Position numbers and translations under genes: made by a program. This document shows, piece after piece, positions 10,198 through 18,379 of a stretch of 64,000 bases of DNA (the first letter of the stretch is position 1; each line of letters starts with the position of its first letter). Below the pieces are notes generated by a model. That model made no database searches. It saw only the letters and a list, made by a program, of their open reading frames with translations, and had not been told where the DNA came from. Source of the stretch: Chaetoceros tenuissimus (lineage: Eukaryota > Bacillariophyta > Thalassiosirophyceae > Chaetocerotales > Chaetocerotaceae); NCBI GenBank assembly GCA_021927905.1, contig BLLK01000072.1:62001-126000 (forward strand), given 5' to 3'.

Positions 10198-11760
10198 TTA
10201 CATTGCTCTAGAACTTCTAAGAATAGGTCTCTTCTTACTTCTAGTGCGAACAATAAGTCTTCTCTCTCTTCCGCAGTATTCTGCAACATTTCCTTGACCA
10301 GGTACAGCAACTTTAGCTGCTTTTGAAGCAGCATTTTCGGTGGCTTGAACTTTCTCAGCTGTATTATGAGACGAAACCTTGATATTTGGCATCTTCTGGT
10401 CTTCCAATCCTTGCAATCCATTATGTGAATGTTCCATTGCAACAGGTGGCTGAGCGCTATTCTGTACAGTGGTAGATGAATACGCGCCACCCTGAGAATC
10501 TTGGATAGAGTCTTCAAATGAATCCATCGATCCTTTAAGAACTATGAATTCTTCTTCCATATTTATTTTTCCCGTGAGAAACTTACTAGATGCTGCTTCT
10601 GCAACATATTCATTGTTATCCTTGTCAACTTCAAGACTGTGAAGCCAGTCAAAGACTTCCCGCTCTTTTTCCGGTGACATGGTTCTAGATCTTCTTGGTT
10701 CTTCTGTTCTTTGTACATGTGTAGTCGCTACCGGTTGAGCTCCAATTGCTGGCTGCTGACCAATAAACTGCGTCGGTGAAAGAGATCTCACCATTGAAAA
10801 GTCAGGAAAACAACCCCATTCTTCTGCACCAAGTACGTTGGTTTCAGTTTCCATGACAGAGTCCATATCATCTTCCGCAGATATAGTTGTCCCAAAGCTG
10901 TCAAATGTACTATCTTGTATTCTAGTAGCAAGGTGCAAGGAAGGAATCGATGCATTATCGTCATCCATATCATGAATTTCAGAAGTTTGCTGACCACTTC
11001 TGCGTGTATCATCACTATTTCGCAATATAGATTGTGCATCACCACTCACAATTCCAACAGATCCCATACGATTATTTGTAGGTTGATATTGCTCATAGTT
11101 ATCTTGAGCTCTAACATTAGAAGGATTAAAGACAGAAGATGTTAACTGGGCGTTGCTGCGATGTAGCCTAAGCTGTTCATCAATGCTATGCTCTGAATTT
11201 GACAAAGATCTAGCTTGGTTTCTATCTGGTCGAATAGGCCCCAAATGATTTTGTAAAATTTGCATATCTACAGGAGTATCTCTTCTAGGTGAAATCATAT
11301 GATTATCATTTGAAATATTCTGAGATGATCGAATAATCTGAGAAGTTTGAGACACATTACTAAAGACAGGTGTCAAAGGTGTGTTATCAGCAAGCCTTTG
11401 ATGAAGCATAGGGCTTCTGCTGTTCTCAAAATTATTTCCTAGCAAAACACAATTTGGAGAAGGCTCATTAAATTTACCATTCTTTGCTTTCGGAGATGCA
11501 TCTAGTACACATGGACTTGAGTGAGTCCTTGTGATTTGGTAACGAGGTGAAGTGACTGGTGATAAGTACGCGTTCTGTTCCGAGGAGAAGGTATTCAGCC
11601 TCCTATTCTCTGTTAACGGAGTAGCATGACGAGATCTTGGTGCTTCAAAGATCTGTGATGATCTCCTGGTAGGAGAAGTAGTCGGTGATAAACTCATATG
11701 GACCATGTTTGCTTCTACAGTTCGTAAAAGTTCATCTTGGTATTGACGTTGGTATGCCAT
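10198..11760 (-). CDS. Hypothetical Ser/Asn-rich disordered protein, 520 aa
   Basis: Single exon. No family recognised. The N-terminus is helical (AYQRQYQDELLRTVEANMVHM), followed by about 350 residues of low-complexity, probably unstructured chain. This contains many Ser-Pro and Thr-Pro sites (SPTTSPTRRSS, LSPVTSPRYQ, SPRRDTP) typical of proline-directed kinase targets. A short conserved-looking patch (AEEWGCFPDFSMVRSLSP) and a helix (EREVFDWLHSLEVDKDNNEYV) follow. The C-terminus is strongly basic (RTRSKKRPILRSS), a possible nuclear signal. A regulatory or cytoskeletal adaptor role would fit but is a guess. A perfect TGACGTCA lies 334 bp upstream. Confidence 0.65.
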   Translation of the reverse strand: MAYQRQYQDELLRTVEANMVHMSLSPTTSPTRRSSQIFEAPRSRHATPLTENRRLNTFSSEQNAYLSPVTSPRYQITRTHSSPCVLDASPKAKNGKFNEPSPNCVLLGNNFENSRSPMLHQRLADNTPLTPVFSNVSQTSQIIRSSQNISNDNHMISPRRDTPVDMQILQNHLGPIRPDRNQARSLSNSEHSIDEQLRLHRSNAQLTSSVFNPSNVRAQDNYEQYQPTNNRMGSVGIVSGDAQSILRNSDDTRRSGQQTSEIHDMDDDNASIPSLHLATRIQDSTFDSFGTTISAEDDMDSVMETETNVLGAEEWGCFPDFSMVRSLSPTQFIGQQPAIGAQPVATTHVQRTEEPRRSRTMSPEKEREVFDWLHSLEVDKDNNEYVAEAASSKFLTGKINMEEEFIVLKGSMDSFEDSIQDSQGGAYSSTTVQNSAQPPVAMEHSHNGLQGLEDQKMPNIKVSSHNTAEKVQATENAASKAAKVAVPGQGNVAEYCGRERRLIVRTRSKKRPILRSSRAM

Positions 11761-12388
11761 GATGGTGAATGACTTTCAATTGGAGATACGTTTATGTGCT
11801 CTAAGGGCAGTGAATGAGAGGCCCACAATAATAGTTTGAAATATCTCTCCACTGTTGAATTTTGAATGCTCTCTAATCTTGTAGAGATGCAACTGCAACA
11901 ATATTCTAGGGAAAAGAATAAGAGAGGTGCGCGAGAAGATAGGCAATGAAAACACCAACGGGTGATACTTCCCTTTTCTGTTTTAGTTTGGCTCTTGAAA
12001 AACGCCCCGAAATGTCTAAATCAGTCAAAACACGGCTTGAACGGATACGATTCTAACGCTTTCGCTTGATTCAAAGATTTTAAATCTCGAAGTTGACGTC
12101 ATATGTGACACATATGAATCTATGAATCTTCTCCAGACAAAACAAAACCAATGCCAAAGACGCCGCATTGTTGCTGAATAACAACAATAGCAAATGGATA
12201 CACTGCCTTAATGCAATATTTTGCTATGAAGCAGCATCTACGTATTTTATCTAATTACAGAAGAAATTTGTGTTGTTCCTAAAATATTGTTGTTTATGTA
12301 TAATATTTTGATTAAATGATAGCTATTTGTAATATGATGCCCCATCGATAAAAAGATACGATGCTTTCTATAACACTGCCTTTTCTGC
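11761..12388. other. Intergenic with a CRE palindrome
   Basis: This holds the upstream region of the 10198-11760 gene and the 3' flank of the 12389-14959 gene, both on the minus strand. It contains TGACGTCA at 12094-12101, followed by an ATATGTGACACATATG imperfect palindrome. No coding signal or repeat was seen otherwise. Confidence 0.5.
12094..12101. promoter_or_regulatory. CRE-like palindrome TGACGTCA
   Basis: A perfect 8-bp CRE/bZIP palindrome 334 bp upstream of the start of the minus-strand gene ending at 11760. It is one of four perfect copies found in the window, all in promoter-side intergenic DNA. Function is inferred from the known bZIP recognition sequence. Confidence 0.4.
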
Positions 12389-14959
12389 TCACATAAATCC
12401 TTGACCCAACCAAAGCGACAATGCTCGTCTTCCAATGACAAACACTGCGGCTGCGAGTACAACAGAAGGCTTTTTAGCCATTGAGAAGGTAGACTTTTTC
12501 TTTGATGTGATTGAAAATGTGCCTTTCTTCCTTGTCTTTTTACTCTTTTTCTTGTCATTCTTTTTCTCTTTGGTAGCGATGCTTGTTGCTTCTTCCATGA
12601 TATCAGCTATTTCAACCACTTCAGTCTCTTCTTCTGATATCAAATCTGTAGTATCTGATGTTTCAAGAGGTATCGAGCCACTGCTGGACCGTCTCAGGGA
12701 TGAGGATTTCAATCTAGGATCATTGAATTGAATAGAGTCAAATTTTTTTTGGCGCTCCTTCTCTGTCAGTTTTCTGAGCAGTTCTGATGCCTCCCTTGCT
12801 TCATATGCAGCTTTTGCAACATCTGGCATTACTTTCTTCTCAATTGCGTATTCCCTTACCATGTCCATGTCTTTCTTTACTTGATCTTGTAATACAAATG
12901 GAACTTTCCTCTTTTCCCCTTTTTTCGACTGTTTTTCCAATTCAGCATGATAGGCAGCCTCGGCTAGACCTTGTGCCATTTTGAAGTCATCATTGACATT
13001 GGCTGTTGTAGTGATTTCACTCCATGCCATATCTTCATCTACGGGCTTGGCGTGAAGCGCTTGTTTTTCCATTGTTACTTTAGGCGAATTGGTTTTGATA
13101 TCTTTGGTAATGTCTTCAACATCAAGTTTAGATTTGCTGTCGCCTGTAGGAATCTTTATCGAAGAGTCCTCACTGCTCTCGGTGGTAGGAAGCTTTGTAG
13201 TAGGCTCCTTCTTTGGCACATCCGTATCCATAGAGGTGGAAGCTGGCTTAGTTGGGATCGATGTTGGAGTAACGTTAGAATCTGGTTCGACGTTAATGTC
13301 TTCGAGCTGCTTTGAGTCTTGATTGTCGGATGTATCCTTACTTGTGACAGCGTAATTACTGCTGTCGAAGTTGATCTCGTTTGTGTTAGGTGCAACTTCC
13401 TCTAGAAAGAATGGTGGGCTGTCTACTTCTTGTTCAAGCTCTGACAATTGAATGCCTTCATTTGCTTCTTTAGGCAATGAATCGACTGGGACTTGAGGAA
13501 CAGGTATTTCAGGGATCTTAATAGGAGTCACTGTCTCTTCATGTGCTGATGATTTCTTTAATATTTCATCTGCATTACTTTCATTTTTTATGTCAGGTAT
13601 ATCAAGCAGAGTACTTTGCCCATTGTTTTTAACAACAAAGTTTTGGGAGTCCTCTACGGCTTCGTCATCATTTGGTATTTCTGTGTATGTTGACTTCAAA
13701 TTTGATAGTTCAGACATGATTTCTTTTACATTGTCCATTGCTTCCTTTACTTCGTCTTTAACCGAGCTACTATTGTTCTCAATCTTTGGTTCAGCAACAT
13801 GTACTTTTTCTTGGACGGAGCTACTTTCACTCTCAATCTTTGGTTCTGTGACCTTTGCGCTCTTTTTACTCCTCTTTAAAGTTGGTAATGATTCTTTCGA
13901 TGGAATTTCCATATCCTCGTTGTTAGAAGTCAGGTTCACATCAAGTTCTTTGGTGGGAGATGATATCTTGGAAATGAATTGATCGCTTTCATTGTCTTCA
14001 TCAATATCCTTTGCCTTCATAAAACTAGGTTCTTTTCTCTTTTCTTCCAATTTTTCTGGAATTTGTACATCTTTTTCCAATTTCTCTTCATCTACTTTGT
14101 TTTCCTCAATTACACTCTCCAAAGATATTTTCCCATCCACTTGATCAGGATTCAGCATACTTTTAATATCCCTTAGTTCCTTCTCTAATTCATCTTCTAC
14201 ATCCTGATCTGAATCAGTATTATTTCTCCCTCCATTACCTCCACTGAAAAAGGTAGGCATAAATACTGCAGTAGTATTTGCCACTTGTGCATGTTTTCTC
14301 TTTTCAAAAGGTGAAACATGACTCATGACAGCCGAGACTTGGTGTTTTGGACTATTGAAAAGCATCGACATGACCGATTTCTTGACAGAATTTGACTCAA
14401 CTGTTTTTTGAATTGTAGACAATGCTAATCTATTTCTTTCTTGCCATACTTGCATTCCTGTCACTGCAATGAGACAATCAGAAAAGACCTGCATAATTTC
14501 TAGTAAAGGTGTAAAAAGTTGTGGTTGTGTCGTGATTGGAATAGCACCAGCTGCAGATGAGAGCGTGGTTGATGATAATGAAGTTTCTGATAGAATTGAA
14601 AGATCTGCCAACATTTCCAGATCTGATGGCATAAGATTTAATGATGTGCGAGTAGTAGCTGACGATATCCTTTTGCTAGGTGAAGATACAGTCGTAGATG
14701 TTATTGATTTTGTAGCAGCAATTGGCTGAATTTTACAATGTTGATACTGGCATGTAGCAGTTGATGAAGCATGTCTAGATGAAGCATGTGTCGACGTTCT
14801 CTTGATTGCAAATTCATTTAAAGTGCTCGTAGAGATTGAAAAGGCAGCTGCGTCCACATTGCAAGGGTTTGCAAAAGGTGTGACGAGAAATGATAGCAAG
14901 AGCAGCCTCGATCTCGCTCTTCTAACTGACCCTTCATTGTCAGGAGTAGATTGATTCAT
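12389..14959 (-). CDS. Plastid/secretory-targeted acidic disordered membrane protein, 856 aa
   Basis: Single exon, no known family. The N-terminus has basic residues, a hydrophobic stretch (LLLLSFLVTPFANPCNV) and AAAFSIST, consistent with a signal peptide plus plastid motif. Residues about 150-170 (LFTPLLEIMQVFSDCLIAV) could be a membrane or amphipathic helix. The middle 500 residues are rich in Glu, Asp, Ser and Lys, with an imperfect tandem repeat built on EPKIE-x-SSSV-x-KV. Two helical segments near residues 655-740 carry Ala/Glu-rich patterns (MAQGLAEAAYHAELEKQ, VAKAAYEAREASELLRKL). A Lys-rich patch precedes a single C-terminal hydrophobic segment (VVLAAAVFVIGRRALSLWL). The layout suggests a tail-anchored or bitopic plastid membrane tether; that role is inference. 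Confidence 0.65.
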   Translation of the reverse strand: MNQSTPDNEGSVRRARSRLLLLSFLVTPFANPCNVDAAAFSISTSTLNEFAIKRTSTHASSRHASSTATCQYQHCKIQPIAATKSITSTTVSSPSKRISSATTRTSLNLMPSDLEMLADLSILSETSLSSTTLSSAAGAIPITTQPQLFTPLLEIMQVFSDCLIAVTGMQVWQERNRLALSTIQKTVESNSVKKSVMSMLFNSPKHQVSAVMSHVSPFEKRKHAQVANTTAVFMPTFFSGGNGGRNNTDSDQDVEDELEKELRDIKSMLNPDQVDGKISLESVIEENKVDEEKLEKDVQIPEKLEEKRKEPSFMKAKDIDEDNESDQFISKISSPTKELDVNLTSNNEDMEIPSKESLPTLKRSKKSAKVTEPKIESESSSVQEKVHVAEPKIENNSSSVKDEVKEAMDNVKEIMSELSNLKSTYTEIPNDDEAVEDSQNFVVKNNGQSTLLDIPDIKNESNADEILKKSSAHEETVTPIKIPEIPVPQVPVDSLPKEANEGIQLSELEQEVDSPPFFLEEVAPNTNEINFDSSNYAVTSKDTSDNQDSKQLEDINVEPDSNVTPTSIPTKPASTSMDTDVPKKEPTTKLPTTESSEDSSIKIPTGDSKSKLDVEDITKDIKTNSPKVTMEKQALHAKPVDEDMAWSEITTTANVNDDFKMAQGLAEAAYHAELEKQSKKGEKRKVPFVLQDQVKKDMDMVREYAIEKKVMPDVAKAAYEAREASELLRKLTEKERQKKFDSIQFNDPRLKSSSLRRSSSGSIPLETSDTTDLISEEETEVVEIADIMEEATSIATKEKKNDKKKSKKTRKKGTFSITSKKKSTFSMAKKPSVVLAAAVFVIGRRALSLWLGQGFM

Positions 14960-15318
14960 TCTTGAAGTAATAACAGTATAGCTAGACTTAGTTACTGTAT
15001 ATGCGTATGCCTAAGGATGAGTTGAATTGCATCTCATTATTTCTTTTGCAAACAACAGAGTGTGTCCGTTATTTTCAATTTGAAAAATTTGATATTTATG
15101 CTGACGTCATGAGGTTACCCCATGGGGAAAGGAAATGGGTGTATATTTGAACCCATCACCAATAATGGAACCATGGACCACGTACACGTTGTGTCTGACA
15201 CCAGATTGGATCCAAAGATACACTCATCATCACAAACAAAGCAATCGAAACAGAAAACAGAAAGCTCCAAACACAATCTACTTTTTATCTCCCTTCAATA
15301 ATACTTAACATCAACACC
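14960..15318. promoter_or_regulatory. Divergent promoter region with CRE palindrome
   Basis: This 359-bp stretch lies between two outward-facing genes for plastid-type proteins. It contains TGACGTCA at 15102-15109, then CCCCATGGGG, then TATATTTGAA at about 15138, a possible TATA element for the lumenal protein gene to the right. The ~70 bp before the start codon are A/C-rich, as in a 5' UTR. Confidence 0.45.
15102..15109. promoter_or_regulatory. CRE-like palindrome TGACGTCA
   Basis: A perfect palindrome 143 bp from the start of the leftward gene and 210 bp from the start of the rightward photosystem gene. In diatoms TGACGT-type elements are known to mediate CO2/light (cAMP) responses of carbonic anhydrase promoters through bZIP factors. 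Its role here is inferred. Confidence 0.45.
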
Positions 15319-15870
15319 ATGAAGATCCAGGCTTTCACCATTCTTTCACTTGCAGCATCTGCGTCTGCATTCTGCACTACTTCACCATCAATCAAGAGCA
15401 CCACTTCCTTGTCAGCACATTCCGATGACAACTCCATCTCCCGTCGTCAGACATTTGCAGCTATCTTCTCCACCGCAGCAGTAGCAATCTCTACTCCAGC
15501 ACTTGCATACCAAGAATATCTTACTGAACCAACTGAGGCATTCAAAGAATCTGAACGCCAACGTGATGAATTCCGTCGTAAACAACTTGTACAGAAAAAG
15601 AAATTCAACACTGTTCTTGATAGATTCACCTTTGAGTCAAAAAAAGAAGAAGAATTCATTAATGATTTGAAGGAATTAAAGTATCTCGTGATTGAGACTG
15701 AAGGTCTTCCTCTCGGTATTAAAAAGGAAGAACTTGTCAAAATTATTAGAGCGAAAAAGGCAAAGGGTTTCTGGCCGACAGATGTAGAGTACAATTATCA
15801 GGCTTTGATAAGAGAAATTGCTTATCAGCAGAGTCCTAATAAGGATAAGGATATTGGAAATCCTTTGTAA
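15319..15870 (+). CDS. Thylakoid-lumen photosystem II extrinsic-type protein (Psb31/PsbQ'-like), 183 aa
   Basis: Single exon with a textbook three-step address. It has a signal peptide (MKIQAFTILSLAASASA), the plastid motif SASAFC with a Ser/Thr-rich transit peptide, then a twin-arginine lumen signal (SRRQTFAAIFSTAAVAIS) ending in ALA. The mature chain would start near residue 64 (YQEYLTEP) and is about 120 residues. It is basic and predicted all-helical, which fits the four-helix bundle of Psb31 and PsbQ'. Those proteins bind the lumenal face of photosystem II in red-lineage algae and stabilise oxygen evolution. I cannot tell Psb31 from PsbQ' or an unassigned relative without a search. The GAA/AAG-rich codon use looks ordinary. 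Confidence 0.6.
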   Translation: MKIQAFTILSLAASASAFCTTSPSIKSTTSLSAHSDDNSISRRQTFAAIFSTAAVAISTPALAYQEYLTEPTEAFKESERQRDEFRRKQLVQKKKFNTVLDRFTFESKKEEEFINDLKELKYLVIETEGLPLGIKKEELVKIIRAKKAKGFWPTDVEYNYQALIREIAYQQSPNKDKDIGNPL

Positions 15871-16307
15871 ATCTTATTATATTGATTCTAATGAATGCTG
15901 AGAGTGAATGGAGCAAACAAATTATACTGTGTATAAAACAGTAAATAGTGACTACAAAAGATGCTGTTGACTTCAACTCTACTTTATATACATTATACAT
16001 GGTCTTTTAAAATAAAATTGAAATAGAGACTAATTTTGTTTGTTTTAGTTCATTACTCGTGATATCAATGAGACATGCTTTTTTGTTTCTGTTGTGTGAG
16101 ATCATTCCTGTACATCTTTATTTCACGTCGCATTGTAGGTTATGCAGTCTCATCGCTCATGCAAATTCTGTGTGCTTCATTTTTATTCATTTTTCATGTA
16201 ATTAATTCATAGAAAAGCAACGTCTGTTAAACACAATTGACCTATACAAAAGCAAGCTATAGCGACTTGCTGAAAGAAGAAGTAGACTAGGAAGGGGAGA
16301 GAGACTG
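15871..16307. other. Intergenic, tandem same-strand genes
   Basis: 3' flank of the lumenal protein gene and 5' flank of the next plus-strand gene. AT-rich, with several T-runs. No coding potential, repeat or RNA gene was recognised. Confidence 0.4.
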
Positions 16308-18287
16308 ATGGAGCAAGAGCCATTCAAAATACGACTTTCTCTCAAAGGCCAAGTACCAAACGTGAAATCCATCAAAAGTGCGAAGCCAAATCATGTCGTT
16401 ACAATTGCACCACAAATGTCAATGGGAGAATTGCTAGAAACTGCATATGAATTATTTGGAGTTCCTGTTGGTAAAAACTATCAAGTTGAAATATATGCTG
16501 GGTTCCCTCCAAAAGCTCTTGATTTGAGTGATGCTGGAAGTAAAGCAAGCTTGGTATCTGCCAATGGAATTCGAGGTGGAGATGCTATTGTGGTTCGTAT
16601 TGAAAAGATAACAAAGACCAAGAAAACAGGTAATGGAAGTAATGGACAAGCAACATCTAGCAGAGGCAATAAAAGATCTTTGTCACAAGTCTCATCCACT
16701 GCTGTAGTATCTTCTTCATCTACTAGTTCTTCATCGCCACTACGACCACAAAGAGCATCAGCGAAAGCCGCTTCAGATTCATTTAAAGATGTGATCAAAG
16801 CCCAAGATAAAATGATGAAGGAAACAAATCAAAAGAAAAAGTCTTCTAATTCTGCAAAAAGTGAACCAACGACAGCTCAAATAGCAGCAAGGAAGAAAGC
16901 GGCAGAAGCAAGAGTAGCTGCTGCCAACTCTAGAAAATTGGCTGCTTTACCCGGCGGACGAACCCTTACAGATGATGGCCCTCCGCCAGCAGCAGCAACA
17001 TCGCCACCACAAAGATCTCGAAAAAGTGCAAAGTCATTGTTCAGTGGATTAGGTTCAGAAGATGATATTAGTTTTGCATTGATATCGTCACTTGATGGTG
17101 GAAATGGAAAAGTATCAAAGGTTTTGCGATCTTCCATGAGAAAAACTGTTGAAAAGTCTTATGAGACAAGCAAAGCTGTGGTTCGCAACACAGCTATTAC
17201 ATCTCGAAAAGCCGAGTTTGTAAAGTGTACAAGTAAAACTGAACAAACAATGAATAGCATGGGGACAGTCACTGTAAAATATCCAAAGAGTTTAGAAGGA
17301 ATTGGTTTCTACGAAGAACAAGTACACATCATCACACCAATAATGCTGAAGGCTGTCGTCAAAGCTGTATATGATGATCATAATGAGGATGACCCTGAGG
17401 GGGAGAGTGCTAGTGGGAGAGAGATGTTGAAACCTCAAAATATGGCATTACTAAGTCCGCGTGTATTTTGGAGTTTGTGGTATCATTACCAAGATAAGTG
17501 CTCCAGTATTGAAGAGGCTCTCGCACTTCTATTACCTGATCTGAATTGGTCATTTCTTCATCAGCGAAGTAGAAGACTCACTGAGAAAGCGAAAGAAAAC
17601 TTGCGGCAAGAACAAGCCAAAACTGAGGATAATGAAAGTTCGACACACAATGCTAATGTTGGTATTGCAGCTATTCAGGAAGTCGAGCGTGCAATGGAAA
17701 ATATGCATGATGATATTGTCATATCTGCAAGAGAGCGTGCAGCGCAGGCTGCCCTAAACCGCTTTGATGGAGTCGACAATTCTGTTGATTCTTGGGAACT
17801 CTGCACTCCAAGCGACGAAGATATTGACGAAATAAAGGAATGTCTTGCTGATTCGAATGAGAAGTTCACTGATGACGATATGACAAAGGTAGCAGATATT
17901 ATGATCAAAGAATTAACTATTCGAAATTGGAGGGAACTAGCGAATGCAAAGGTAGTCTCTATAAGTAATTGTCTTGCATCTCATAATATAGCCATGTCTG
18001 ACGAAGTTCTGGAAGCAGTCATAACATCTGCTCAGCTGAAATCTTTGGATGAGATCATGTTGGAGATTATTGATAGCAACCAGGATTTGTATGAGATATT
18101 GCATGCAATGAACTCAGCAACACCTCATGATTTGAGTCTTTGGTCAGATGTACCATTACTTTTAATGGAGGAAGCTCCATCAAAAATAAACGTATCGGAG
18201 AGTGACTTGAAAAAATATTGCACAAGGGCATTGAAAGCTTTAAAATCTCTTGAATGGCTAGAATTATACAAAACTGGGATATTATAG
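16308..18287 (+). CDS. Protein with UBX/ubiquitin-like N-terminal domain, 659 aa
   Basis: Single exon. Residues about 5-102 resemble the UBX-like domain at the front of OTU1/YOD1 deubiquitinases, with the core AGFPPKALDLSD followed by a GIRGGDAIVVR strand. No OTU catalytic Cys/His signature follows. Residues 105-240 are Ser/Lys/Ala-rich and disordered, with a charged Ala-rich helix. Residues about 250-440 look folded (FALISSLDGGN, SLEGIGFYEEQVH, SPRVFWSLWYHY) and may be a conserved but unnamed domain. The C-terminal 200 residues are helical and acidic. A role in ubiquitin/Cdc48-linked processing would fit the N-terminal domain but is only inferred. It converges on the polymerase gene with a 92-bp gap. 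Confidence 0.65.
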   Translation: MEQEPFKIRLSLKGQVPNVKSIKSAKPNHVVTIAPQMSMGELLETAYELFGVPVGKNYQVEIYAGFPPKALDLSDAGSKASLVSANGIRGGDAIVVRIEKITKTKKTGNGSNGQATSSRGNKRSLSQVSSTAVVSSSSTSSSSPLRPQRASAKAASDSFKDVIKAQDKMMKETNQKKKSSNSAKSEPTTAQIAARKKAAEARVAAANSRKLAALPGGRTLTDDGPPPAAATSPPQRSRKSAKSLFSGLGSEDDISFALISSLDGGNGKVSKVLRSSMRKTVEKSYETSKAVVRNTAITSRKAEFVKCTSKTEQTMNSMGTVTVKYPKSLEGIGFYEEQVHIITPIMLKAVVKAVYDDHNEDDPEGESASGREMLKPQNMALLSPRVFWSLWYHYQDKCSSIEEALALLLPDLNWSFLHQRSRRLTEKAKENLRQEQAKTEDNESSTHNANVGIAAIQEVERAMENMHDDIVISARERAAQAALNRFDGVDNSVDSWELCTPSDEDIDEIKECLADSNEKFTDDDMTKVADIMIKELTIRNWRELANAKVVSISNCLASHNIAMSDEVLEAVITSAQLKSLDEIMLEIIDSNQDLYEILHAMNSATPHDLSLWSDVPLLLMEEAPSKINVSESDLKKYCTRALKALKSLEWLELYKTGIL

Positions 18288-18379
18288 ATTTCGTTTCATA
18301 TTGTGCGCTAGTTATTGTAACTTTAGATTTACAGTTTTTTTATACATTTCTCCCTATGTAGCGACATAAATTTAGATCT

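Noticed and set aside
12435-14729. Plus-strand frames inside the 12389-14959 gene
   Set aside because: Antisense shadows of a Glu/Ser-rich coding region; hydrophobic composition arises from complementing GAA/TCT codons.
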